Made by a program: the position numbers and the translations under genes. Positions 8,145-16,301 of a stretch of DNA of 64,000 nt are shown here, piece after piece. The first letter of the stretch is position 1. Every line of letters starts with the position of its first letter. The notes beneath the pieces were generated by a model. It saw only the letters and a program-made list of their open reading frames with translations, made no database searches and was not told where the DNA came from. This stretch comes from UMGS172 sp964424555 (GTDB taxonomy: Bacteria; Bacillota; Clostridia; Oscillospirales; Acutalibacteraceae). The DNA lies in assembly GCA_964424555.1 (NCBI GenBank), contig CAYRIX010000004.1, positions 1 to 64,000 of the forward strand, written 5' to 3'.

Positions 8145-9407
8145 ATGAAAAAGTGTAATTTTTGCTTGCCGTTTGTTTGCCTGCTTTTGACCGCCGTACT
8201 ACTGTTTAATTTCAGCGGTTGCGGTACTACGGTTAAGGCCGCCGACCTTATGGAGGGCATTTCTGCCAACGAGGTCGAGGGTAATACACCCGACGAGGCA
8301 TTTATAAGCAACCAGATGGAGCTTTATTTAAAGCTTTTCAAGTCATCTGCTTTGACTACTAAAGATAATAACACGCTTATATCGCCCCTATCGATACAGT
8401 TGGCATTGGCCATGACCGCCAACGGTGCTGACGGTAACACCCGTGATGAAATGGCCGCTTTGTTGGGCGGCGACGTAGCGGTCGAGCAGCTGAACAGTTA
8501 TCTTTACACCTACGTCAACGGTCTGCCGTCGACCGAAAAGGCCAAAATACAGATAGCCAACTCGATATGGTTCAGGGACGATGAGAACCGATTGACGGTA
8601 GAAAAGCAATTTTTACAGACCAATGCTGATTACTACGGTGCCGCCGCTTATAAAGCGCCTTTTGACGATTCCACTCTGAACGACATAAACAATTGGGTGG
8701 ACGACAACACCGACGGAATGATCGACAAAATACTCGATGAGATCGACCCTAACGCTGTGATGTATCTCATAAATGCCATCACCTTTGACGCCGAATGGCA
8801 GACGGTCTACGCAAAGCAATCGGTATACGACGGTGAGTTTACCAAGATAAACGGTGAGAAACAGACTGTTACCATGATGCACTCGGAGGAAAGCCAATAT
8901 ATCAGCGATGGCAAAGCAACAGGATTTTTGAAGAATTACAAGGGCGGAAAATACAGCTTTGCGGCACTTCTCCCGAATGAAGGTATTGAGCTTTACGACT
9001 ATATTTCAGGTATGTCGGCTGACACACTGCAAAGCACACTCAAAAATGTTGAATACGGCGAGGTCATAGCCACGATGCCTAAGTTCAGCTATGAGTACGA
9101 TCTTAAAATGAACAGTGTGCTTGCCGAACATGGTATGGTCGATGCCTTCTCCCCAAAGGATGCCGACTTTACGAGGCTCGGCCGTTCATCTGTCGGCAAT
9201 ATCTATGTTCACGATGTCATTCATAAGACCTTTATCTCGGTTGATGAGCTTGGCACTAAAGCCGGAGCTGTAACCAAGGTCGAAATGCGTGATGAATGTA
9301 TGCTCGAGCCTCGCATGGTTGTGACCCTTGACCGACCGTTTGTTTATATGATAATCGACAATGCCACTAATTTGCCTATCTTTATGGGTGTTGTGACCGA
9401 GATTTAA
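8145..9407 (+). CDS. Lipoprotein serpin (serine protease inhibitor)
   Basis: A 420-residue serpin: an irreversible suicide inhibitor of serine proteases. ATG 8145 was chosen because GGAGG (8135-8139) lies between it and the ATG at 8133. A lipoprotein signal peptide ends in the lipobox FSG-C26, so it is anchored outside the cell. The serpin core includes NTLISPLSIQLALAM (76-90) and IYVHDVIHKTFISVDELGTKAG. The hinge ELGTKAGAVT (368-377) keeps the Gly and small residues needed for loop insertion, so it is probably inhibitory. The reactive loop is about three residues longer than in alpha-1-antitrypsin, so P1 is uncertain (candidates E384 to L387). Related gut-bacterial serpins block host elastases. 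Confidence 0.9.
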   Translation: MKKCNFCLPFVCLLLTAVLLFNFSGCGTTVKAADLMEGISANEVEGNTPDEAFISNQMELYLKLFKSSALTTKDNNTLISPLSIQLALAMTANGADGNTRDEMAALLGGDVAVEQLNSYLYTYVNGLPSTEKAKIQIANSIWFRDDENRLTVEKQFLQTNADYYGAAAYKAPFDDSTLNDINNWVDDNTDGMIDKILDEIDPNAVMYLINAITFDAEWQTVYAKQSVYDGEFTKINGEKQTVTMMHSEESQYISDGKATGFLKNYKGGKYSFAALLPNEGIELYDYISGMSADTLQSTLKNVEYGEVIATMPKFSYEYDLKMNSVLAEHGMVDAFSPKDADFTRLGRSSVGNIYVHDVIHKTFISVDELGTKAGAVTKVEMRDECMLEPRMVVTLDRPFVYMIIDNATNLPIFMGVVTEI

Positions 9408-9422
9408 TCCGATATCCTATTC

Positions 9423-9450
9423 AAAGAACCGCTGAAAACAGCGGTTCTTT
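9423..9450 (+). terminator. Terminator of the serpin gene
   Basis: A 12-bp stem (9423-9434 with 9439-9450) with an AAAA loop ends in TTT. Confidence 0.8.
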
Positions 9451-9545
9451 GCGTTTTACAGGGCATTTCTACTATTGGGAGAGTTTCAAAAAGCAACCTC
9501 TACCGCCCGAGTTCAACTGCGATACTCACCACATCTCTCGGTAGG

Positions 9546-9574
9546 TTGAGTTGTCGACATCCTCAAAATATAAT
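9546..9574 (+). promoter_or_regulatory. Sigma-A promoter of the DegV gene
   Basis: TTGAGT (9546-9551), 17 bp, TATAAT (9569-9574). Confidence 0.6.
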
Positions 9575-9606
9575 GTTTCTATCCCCCTTAAAGAAAGGAA
9601 CATTAT

Positions 9607-10449
9607 ATGAATATTGACGAAGTAAAGATAGTGGCCGATTCGTCGGCCGACATAACGAGCCTTGATGACATTCCGTTCAGTCAAGCATCCATGAAAATAA
9701 TCACCGCCGAAAGAGAATTTGTAGATGATGAAAGCTTAGATATCGGCGAGATGGTTGAAATGCTACGTGTCTATAAAGGAAGGTCTTCATCCTCTTGCCC
9801 TAATACCTCAGATTGGATCAATGCCTTCGGTGATGCAAAATATGTCTTCTGTGTGCCTATTACTGCAACTCTTTCGGGAAGCTACAACTCGGCAGTAATG
9901 GCCAAAACAGAATATGAGGAGCTGTATCCTGACCGTCATGTATTTGTTTTGAACACCCTGACCGCAGGCCCTGAGATGACCCTTATGGCACTCAAGCTAC
10001 GGGAACTGATACTTGAAGGGCTCAGCTTTGAAGAGGTCTGCGGCGAAATCGACCGATATATGCAAAATACCGGACTTTTATTTATGCTGGCAAGCCTTAA
10101 AAACTTTGCCAACAATGGCCGAGTCAGCCCGCTTGTTGCCAAGGCCGTCGGTCTGCTTGGAATAAGATTGGTTGGCAAGGCAAGTGACAAGGGTGATCTT
10201 CAGCCTTTGGACAAATGCCGTGGTGAACAGAAGGCTTTAAAGACCATTATTGCCCATTTAAAGGCTTCGGGACTTAGAGCAGGCAAGGTGCTGATAGGTC
10301 ATTGCTTTAACGAGGCGGCTGCAACCGAGCTAAAGAGCCTGATATCAAAGGAATTTACCTCTGCTACGGTACATATCAGGAAGCTACACGGACTTTGCAG
10401 CTTTTACGCTGAAAAAGGCGGCCTTTTGGTTGGCTTTGAAAAGATGTAA
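9607..10449 (+). CDS. DegV family fatty-acid-binding protein
   Basis: A 280-residue DegV/FakB-type protein. Family members bind a fatty acid and present it to the kinase FakA for phosphorylation. Motifs seen: VADSSADIT (9-17), the TATLSGSYNSA lipid-head loop (87-97) and LKNFANNGRVS (164-174). The C-terminal loop that usually reads like AHxGPGxxG is replaced by HGLCSFYAEKGGLLVGF, so head-group binding may differ. AAAGAAAGGA precedes the ATG. No fakA is present in the window. Confidence 0.82.
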   Translation: MNIDEVKIVADSSADITSLDDIPFSQASMKIITAEREFVDDESLDIGEMVEMLRVYKGRSSSSCPNTSDWINAFGDAKYVFCVPITATLSGSYNSAVMAKTEYEELYPDRHVFVLNTLTAGPEMTLMALKLRELILEGLSFEEVCGEIDRYMQNTGLLFMLASLKNFANNGRVSPLVAKAVGLLGIRLVGKASDKGDLQPLDKCRGEQKALKTIIAHLKASGLRAGKVLIGHCFNEAAATELKSLISKEFTSATVHIRKLHGLCSFYAEKGGLLVGFEKM

Positions 10450-10461
10450 TGTGTAATTAAT

Positions 10462-10507
10462 AAATAAAAAGATTCTTCGGGACGGTTTCCGAAGAATCTT
10501 TTTATTT
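10462..10507. terminator. Convergent bidirectional terminator
   Basis: A perfect 19-bp stem (10462-10480 with 10489-10507) has an 8-nt loop and A/T tracts at both ends. It separates the DegV gene from the minus-strand GH16 genes. Confidence 0.9.
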
Positions 10508-10539
10508 ATTCTCTATGATAATGATATGTTTTAGCGGTT

Positions 10540-11760
10540 TCAGTTTTCCTCAATAAACTCAATGACCTGCCGACCGTCCTTGATCTGATACAGGTAGCAC
10601 CAGTCAACATAGAGTGAGCTGTTGTTTTTCCATTGCTCCTCGGTGTTGTTGAGTGGATCTTTGACATTTTTGAAGCCGACCGCCTCGGATATAACGATCC
10701 ATACCTTTTTGCCGAAGCATTCGAAATCGGTTTCCTTATCACCCATGGTATACTTGAAATACGGTACACCGTCGCAGGTAAACCAAGCAATATCATGTGT
10801 CCACAAAACACCGAAGGTGTGGAAATCCTCGCTAAAGCGCTTATCGTCGGGGCACCAATGAAGCCTTTCATAATAATCCTGACGGCTAAGCTGGGTGTGG
10901 GTGATGCCATACTGCTCGGCTTCCTCTCCGGGCCAAGTGTGGAGGTTGGCATTGACGCCTGCTCCGTTACCAAAGCATTCGTTGACATCTATCTCGGGGC
11001 GGACCCTGCCGCTTCGGTCGTTGCAGCGAAGCCAAAGTGCCGACCAGAAGCCGTCTCCGTCGGGGAGCTTGGCGCTGATCTCAACAAAACCGTAGGTGAA
11101 TTTCATCTTGCCGTTGGACTCCAAAAATCCACCGTAGAAAATATTGTTTTCCTTGTCATACCACGGATGAATCTGGAAACAACTGTCCTTAACATATACA
11201 CGTTTTGGGTCAAGTGAGCGGTCGCAACGGGAATCGTGATGACCTGCGGTACTCCATGAGGAATGTCCGTCTCCGCCTCTGAGGTTCCACTTTCTTGTGT
11301 CAAGACCGTTAGGGCTTACATGCTCACCCTCGATATCGTCAAAATTGTCGAAGAAAACAGGCTTATAATAAGTCTCGTCATCATAATTCTTTGAGGTTTC
11401 GGCATAAGAGCCCACAAAACTATCGGCATCAGTGACGCTTTGCTTTCCCTTCAAAAGCCTTCTGAACTCGCATACCGCCATTGTGACGGCAGGTGAGCTT
11501 CCGCCGTTGAGATAAACCGTTTTGTCCTCAATCCGGACCTCGAAGACGTCTCGGTCGGCTATTTTTCTAACGCCGTTACGCTCACAGTCGCCCACAATAA
11601 TCTCATACTCACGGGGCTTATTAACCGTGTCCTCCAAAATCCTCATTCCGCATCTTTTGGCCAATGTCTCGACCTCGCTAAAGGTCATAAAAGACATGTT
11701 GAAATGCTTTCTTACTATTCCGAACTGAGTTATATTAACATCATTTATAAAAAGCGGCAT
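10540..11760 (-). CDS. GH16-like protein without signal peptide
   Basis: A 406-residue protein. Residues about 15-105 form an alpha/beta accessory domain (YEIIVGDCERN and VYLNGGSSPAVTMAV) like the N-terminal domain found before GH67/GH20-type catalytic domains. Residues about 130-400 form a GH16 beta-sandwich with the catalytic motif PEIDVNE (E256, D258, E261). GH16 enzymes hydrolyse beta-1,3/1,4-glucans, agars or related glycans. Start chosen at ATG 11758-11760, preceded by AGGAGG; a longer frame would overlap the upstream gene. There is no signal peptide, unlike its paralogue, so export is unclear. It lies 19 bp after that gene, hence one operon. Confidence 0.82.
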   Translation of the reverse strand: MPLFINDVNITQFGIVRKHFNMSFMTFSEVETLAKRCGMRILEDTVNKPREYEIIVGDCERNGVRKIADRDVFEVRIEDKTVYLNGGSSPAVTMAVCEFRRLLKGKQSVTDADSFVGSYAETSKNYDDETYYKPVFFDNFDDIEGEHVSPNGLDTRKWNLRGGDGHSSWSTAGHHDSRCDRSLDPKRVYVKDSCFQIHPWYDKENNIFYGGFLESNGKMKFTYGFVEISAKLPDGDGFWSALWLRCNDRSGRVRPEIDVNECFGNGAGVNANLHTWPGEEAEQYGITHTQLSRQDYYERLHWCPDDKRFSEDFHTFGVLWTHDIAWFTCDGVPYFKYTMGDKETDFECFGKKVWIVISEAVGFKNVKDPLNNTEEQWKNNSSLYVDWCYLYQIKDGRQVIEFIEEN

Positions 11761-11779
11761 GCCTTTCCTCCTAAAAGTA

Positions 11780-13546
11780 TTACCACGTGGTGTCGTTGAA
11801 CGACATTGTCTGACGGCCGTCATCGATCTGATAGACATAAACCCAATCCACATAGTATCTTCCCGTAGTGTTCCAGATCTCCTCGCTTAAGGTAGATGGA
11901 TCGCCGCTGTTGGTTTCAAAACCGACAGCCATCGAGATACAGATCTTCATCAGCTTGCCGAAGCACCACGCATCGGTCTCTTTGTCACCCATATTGTACT
12001 TAAAGTAGGGTACACCGTCACAGGTGGCATAAACGACCTCGGGAGTCCACAGCATTCCATAGGTGTGGAAATCATCGTTGAACTTCTTATCGTCGGGGCA
12101 TACCTTCTTCTTGTCGGGGTACTTGCCTCCGTCAAGTGAGGTATGGGTAACACCGTATGCCTCAGCCTCTCTGCCGGGCCAGGTGTGCATATTAAAGGCA
12201 AAGCTCTTGGAGTTGCCGAAGCACTCGGCAATGTCTATCTCGGGACGGGATGAGCCTGAATAGTCATCACAGCGCAACCATATCGCCGTCCAGAATCCTG
12301 CACCGTCGGGTATCTTGGCGCTGTACTCGATATAGCCGTAGGTAAAACGCATCAGATTGCTTGTTTCAAGGAAGCCGCCGTAGAACTCCATCTTGTCATG
12401 GTCGGCATACGGATAGATGTGGAACATACCGTCGGCAACAAAAATGTACTCGGGGTCGGTGGCTCTTTTGGCCGTGTAGCCGCTGTGGCCGGCAGAGGTG
12501 CTGGTGGTCAGCTTCCACTTGGTGGTGTCAAGGCCGTTTGCGTTGACGTGGTGCCCCGTAATATCGTCAAAATCATCCCAGAACTTCGGGGTGTAGTAGG
12601 TTTTGGTGTCATAGGTCGAAACGGTCTGCGAATACGAACCCTCAAAGCAGTCGGCATCGGTCAAAGCGGTCGAAGCTTCAACTTTTTTGAGAAGCTCGGA
12701 AACAGCAATGGTAGTAGCCTGATGCGAGCCGCCGTTTATGTATATCTTCTTGCCCGAAACTGTAACCTTATACTCATCACGGGTGTCAATCTTGGTCACG
12801 TTGGGACGTGCACAGTCGCCGATGATGATCTCATACTCGGTCTCCTCGGTCACGGTGTCGTCATTGATGGCCATTTTGTAGCCGGTTTTCTGATAAACCG
12901 TCTCAACCAGTTTCTCAACCTCGGCATAGGTCATATAAGACGAGTTGTAATGCGGACGGACAATGCTGAAGCTGCCGATATTGGCACCGTTTACGGTGAT
13001 ATCAGCAAATTGGCCCTCGGGGGTATAGGTATACTTAATACCTGCCGTTTGCGGCGCTGACAGGTATGTTTTGGCAAAGTAATCGGCCGCATTGGTAAAT
13101 GCCTCATCCGAGTTACCGTAGATAACTATCTTCTTACCGATGGTACAGATGATATAGTCGTCATATCGGCCGCCAAGATTTTCTGCAAGCCATGCCTTGG
13201 CCTGAGCCGTTTCGGGACGGTTGGTGTTGCCGAGAAGTATCTCATAAGCATCGGTGCCGTCGTTGGTATCGTCCATGTTTTTGATGTTAACGCCGTGAGC
13301 ATCACGATACTGCTTGAACAAAAACGTTGCCGCCGCAGTTTCTTCATCGGTGCCGTTTTCAGGACGGATGATGCGGTAGATCGCTTCGCCATCTTTCGTA
13401 ACATAATTAACCGCTTCGGTCGAGAATATGTCTTCCGATGCGCCCGCACCGTTTCCTGATGCGTCTGAGCCGTCTGCATCACTGCCACAGCCTACGAACA
13501 TTAAAAGGACCAAAGCAATACAAAGGAAAATAGAAAACCTTTTCAA
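11780..13546 (-). CDS. GH16 lipoprotein with duplicated N-terminal domain
   Basis: A 588-residue surface lipoprotein from TTG 13544-13546, which follows AAAGGAG at an 8-nt spacing. The lipobox is FVG-C20, then a Gly/Ser/Asp linker. Two copies of the same accessory alpha/beta domain follow: about 44-162 (YEILLGNTNRPE, IVIYGNSDEAFTNAADYF) and about 191-290 (YEIIIGDCARPN, IYINGGSHQATTIAVSELL). The GH16 domain spans about 315-585 with PEIDIAE (catalytic E436 and E441). It is clearly paralogous to the next gene over the last 400 residues. Likely a cell-surface beta-glucan hydrolase or glycan-binding protein; substrate unknown. Confidence 0.85.
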   Translation of the reverse strand: MKRFSIFLCIALVLLMFVGCGSDADGSDASGNGAGASEDIFSTEAVNYVTKDGEAIYRIIRPENGTDEETAAATFLFKQYRDAHGVNIKNMDDTNDGTDAYEILLGNTNRPETAQAKAWLAENLGGRYDDYIICTIGKKIVIYGNSDEAFTNAADYFAKTYLSAPQTAGIKYTYTPEGQFADITVNGANIGSFSIVRPHYNSSYMTYAEVEKLVETVYQKTGYKMAINDDTVTEETEYEIIIGDCARPNVTKIDTRDEYKVTVSGKKIYINGGSHQATTIAVSELLKKVEASTALTDADCFEGSYSQTVSTYDTKTYYTPKFWDDFDDITGHHVNANGLDTTKWKLTTSTSAGHSGYTAKRATDPEYIFVADGMFHIYPYADHDKMEFYGGFLETSNLMRFTYGYIEYSAKIPDGAGFWTAIWLRCDDYSGSSRPEIDIAECFGNSKSFAFNMHTWPGREAEAYGVTHTSLDGGKYPDKKKVCPDDKKFNDDFHTYGMLWTPEVVYATCDGVPYFKYNMGDKETDAWCFGKLMKICISMAVGFETNSGDPSTLSEEIWNTTGRYYVDWVYVYQIDDGRQTMSFNDTTW

Positions 13547-13587
13547 ATTGAAAACTCCTTTCAAGGCGTTTTATTACTTATATTTCA

Positions 13588-13616
13588 ATTATATCAGCCT
13601 GCCAAGGGCCTGTAAA
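13588..13616 (-). promoter_or_regulatory. Sigma-A promoter of the GH16 operon
   Basis: On the minus strand TTTACA (13611-13616), 17 bp, TATAAT (13588-13593). It is divergent from the AraC promoter about 80 bp away. Confidence 0.65.
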
Positions 13617-13695
13617 TGCACAGAGCCGCAAATTTTTGCACTGTATTGTCCTAAACACGGCTTGTTGGATTATTTTACCTTATTTTTGCACTCTC

Positions 13696-13724
13696 TTGAC
13701 TTGACAGTGTGTTGAATGTATAAT
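13696..13724 (+). promoter_or_regulatory. Sigma-A promoter of the AraC gene
   Basis: TTGACT (13696-13701), 17 bp, TATAAT (13719-13724). The upstream in-frame ATG at 13723 overlaps the -10, so translation must start later. Confidence 0.65.
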
Positions 13725-13746
13725 GTATATGCAGTGGGGTGAATCT

Positions 13747-14601
13747 ATGTTTTTTGATATTAATACACCTATAACCGTTACCGATTTCGGACGCATTGAG
13801 CAATCAGGCGGATATTGGCACGCAGATTGGCAACGTAGCTTATACATGCTGTTCTATCTGTCAGGCGGTGACCTTACAATGGATGTGGCAGGCAAGGAAA
13901 CTAAGCTTAATGAAGGCGATTCGCTTATTGTACCGCCCTGTACTCGCTACCGACCGCTTGAGTCAAGCGGATGTCAATACTATTATTTTTATTTTTCGGC
14001 CCAAGAGTCAGAAGAATACCGAAGCAAGTTTTCGATAAGGAACTCTTATTGCCGAAGTATTCCCAACTTTGCTTACAGGTTCAATTATTCCGAACGCACC
14101 GTCATTTCGGTAGATACCGTAACAAGGCACACCGAAAACAGCCGTATCGGCAAGATAATCAACCGCTGTGCCGAGCTTGATTTGTGGCAACGACCCGATG
14201 AAAAAATGCTGTTGGATATCTATCTTAAAGAGTACCTTATACAGCTTAGCCTTATGCAACAGGCCTCGGCAAACGTTGATCAAGCCTTTACCAGAATGAC
14301 GACTTTCATCCACACCCGTTATAAAGATGATATCGGTCTTAGCGATGTGGCTCAGAAGGTACATCTTTCTCCGTCCTATGCCGCAAAGCTGTTTAAACGA
14401 AACGCAGGTATCCGTTGCTGTGACTACATTAATAACGTACGGCTTGCGACTGCGTGCGGTATGCTCATAAATACAAGCATGCGAATATCCGATATTGCCG
14501 AGGATGTGGGCTACAAAAGTCAATACTATTTTGCACGGCAATTCAAAAAGGTCTACGGCATTACCGCTACCCAGTACCGAAAAAAAGGAGTCGAGCAATA
14601 A
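13747..14601 (+). CDS. AraC family regulator beside the GH16 genes
   Basis: A 284-residue AraC/XylS regulator. An N-terminal cupin (about 15-95, with EGDSLIVPPCTRYRPL) senses the ligand. Both C-terminal HTHs are present: IGLSDVAQKVHLSPSYAAKLFKR and MRISDIAEDVGYKSQYYFARQFKK, followed by YGITATQYRK. Start ATG 13747 is preceded by GGGGTGA. It is divergently transcribed from the GH16 operon with a shared 160-bp intergenic region, the classic layout for a regulator of the neighbouring glycan genes (inferred). Confidence 0.88.
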   Translation: MFFDINTPITVTDFGRIEQSGGYWHADWQRSLYMLFYLSGGDLTMDVAGKETKLNEGDSLIVPPCTRYRPLESSGCQYYYFYFSAQESEEYRSKFSIRNSYCRSIPNFAYRFNYSERTVISVDTVTRHTENSRIGKIINRCAELDLWQRPDEKMLLDIYLKEYLIQLSLMQQASANVDQAFTRMTTFIHTRYKDDIGLSDVAQKVHLSPSYAAKLFKRNAGIRCCDYINNVRLATACGMLINTSMRISDIAEDVGYKSQYYFARQFKKVYGITATQYRKKGVEQ

Positions 14602-14637
14602 AAGAGCTTTCCTGAAACTCAGGAAAGCTCTTTTATT
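14597..14637. terminator. Convergent bidirectional terminator
   Basis: A perfect 19-bp stem (14597-14615 with 14619-14637) with an AAC loop spans the AraC stop codon and faces the minus-strand spoVB. Confidence 0.9.
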
Positions 14638-14694
14638 GTTTGTTTTATTTTGTTTTTTAGTGTAAATGAGTGTGCTTGTGCAATTTTTCTATCA

Positions 14695-16188
14695 CTACCT
14701 TACCTTTTCTTCTCGGCTTAGGCGCTTATGTATAACATAAAACAATATAGGCACGGCAACCTGCACACCGAGAGATGCAACAAGTCTAACCGTTGTATTA
14801 TGTAAACCAAACGAGAGGCCTCTGCCTAAAACACCGCCGCATACGCCTACAGCTAACGGCAGCAATACCCAGCGACCTATTTCAAGCCTTATATCGGCCG
14901 CTTTCAAAAGACAGCGTATACTCAGCCCCGAGGTCAGACAATTACTGATTATCATTATTCCAAGGTATCCCTTTATACCTGTTATCGGTAAAATAAACAA
15001 CACCGCCGGTATTCTACAAACCGAATCTAATAAATTGAATTTTAATAGATTGGTCTGGCAATCTAGACCCTTCAAAAGCCCTGCGCAAACACTTTCAAGG
15101 TACATGAACGGAACTATCGGCGAAAGCACCAATATCATCTGCCCTACATCTCGGTCTTTATACACCACCCAGCCTATATCATCCGCATTAAACATAAAGC
15201 AACAGGCTACGAGTGTCGACAACACAAGTGTTGTAGCGACCGATTTCGACACGGTATTCCTCACCTTGACAGCATCTCCCATGGCCGAGGCTGAGGATAC
15301 CTCGGGCATAAGCATAGTCGACAGCGATACCAAAAATGAAGCAGGGAAAAACAGTATAGGCAGGGTCATACCTCTGATCGCACCGAAAAGCTCAAGCCCT
15401 CTGCCCTTTGACCCGTGAAATGCCGTCAGCTTTAACGGTACAAGCAGATTCTCTGATGTATGCAGTAGCGAAGACAAATAGCTCGACCCCGTTATAGGCA
15501 GTGCTATACGCATAATCTCCTTGAAAAATCGTGCTTTTTCAACTCCCGACGACAGCTTTCGCACATCACGGCGATACAGTATCCAATTTGCAAAAAACGA
15601 TACCGCCTCGGCCACCGAGTCACCTAATAGCACCGCTGCTGCCGTATATGTAAGTCCTTTATGTGCCGTCATTGATATACAAGCCATTACCACGGCTATT
15701 CTGACGGCTTGCTCAAACACCTGCACCAATGACGGTTGAACGGTTTTTCGCCGTGCGATAAAGTATCCCCGATAGCATGAGGACAGGCCCATGAACGGTA
15801 GTGAAATGCTTAATATTTTTAATGCAGGTATCGCCCTCGAATCCTTTAAAAGGCCCACGGCTATAGGTCGGGCACCCAAGTAAACAGCTGCGACCGACAG
15901 CATTGCCGCAACAAGCGTTACGGCGGTAGCGACACGCATTATCCGTTTAACGGCGGCCTCACCCTTATGCTCATTGTCGGCCACCAAACGTGTTACCGCT
16001 GTCGAAACACCCGACGTGGCAAAGGTAGCCGCAAAAGTATATACTGAGAATATAAGTTGGTAAAGCCCCATGCCCTCAGAGCCGATTTTCTCAGACAACC
16101 AGACCCTGAAAAAAATTCCTATGGACCTCAGCACGAGCGATGTCGCCACCAGCACGACCGTATTTTTTACAAAAACACTTATCTTCAT
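14695..16188 (-). CDS. spoVB: Stage V sporulation protein B-like flippase
   Basis: A 497-residue integral membrane protein of the MOP exporter superfamily (SpoVB/MurJ-like), with about 14 hydrophobic helices. The N-terminus VKNTVVLVATSLVLRSIGIFFRVWLSEKIGSEGMGLYQL (8-46) is typical of SpoVB, which is needed for spore cortex synthesis, probably by flipping lipid-linked precursors. AAAGGA precedes the ATG but lies in the loop of a perfect hairpin that also covers the start codon. It is divergent from spoVAF-spoVAE. The other possible assignment is a general lipid II/polysaccharide flippase. Confidence 0.82.
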   Translation of the reverse strand: MKISVFVKNTVVLVATSLVLRSIGIFFRVWLSEKIGSEGMGLYQLIFSVYTFAATFATSGVSTAVTRLVADNEHKGEAAVKRIMRVATAVTLVAAMLSVAAVYLGARPIAVGLLKDSRAIPALKILSISLPFMGLSSCYRGYFIARRKTVQPSLVQVFEQAVRIAVVMACISMTAHKGLTYTAAAVLLGDSVAEAVSFFANWILYRRDVRKLSSGVEKARFFKEIMRIALPITGSSYLSSLLHTSENLLVPLKLTAFHGSKGRGLELFGAIRGMTLPILFFPASFLVSLSTMLMPEVSSASAMGDAVKVRNTVSKSVATTLVLSTLVACCFMFNADDIGWVVYKDRDVGQMILVLSPIVPFMYLESVCAGLLKGLDCQTNLLKFNLLDSVCRIPAVLFILPITGIKGYLGIMIISNCLTSGLSIRCLLKAADIRLEIGRWVLLPLAVGVCGGVLGRGLSFGLHNTTVRLVASLGVQVAVPILFYVIHKRLSREEKVR

Positions 16189-16213
16189 AAAATCAATCCT
16201 TTATTGATTTTAT
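16187..16213 (-). promoter_or_regulatory. Hairpin presenting the spoVB ribosome binding site
   Basis: ATAAAATCAAT (16187-16197) and ATTGATTTTAT (16203-16213) form a perfect 11-bp inverted repeat. On the mRNA the 5-nt loop is AAAGG, the Shine-Dalgarno core, and the stem runs into the AUG. Translational control is possible. Confidence 0.5.
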
Positions 16214-16301
16214 GCAGATGACGGGACAAATATAATGCTTACGGAATAATTGTAAGACATTGGGTAAAACTGAGATTAAACCTTTTTGAAAGGAGCTTAT
16301 A

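Noticed and set aside
11761..11853. Longer start for the cytosolic GH16 gene overlapping the upstream gene
   Set aside because: ATG at 11760 has a consensus AGGAGG, and the extra residues are the upstream gene in another frame.
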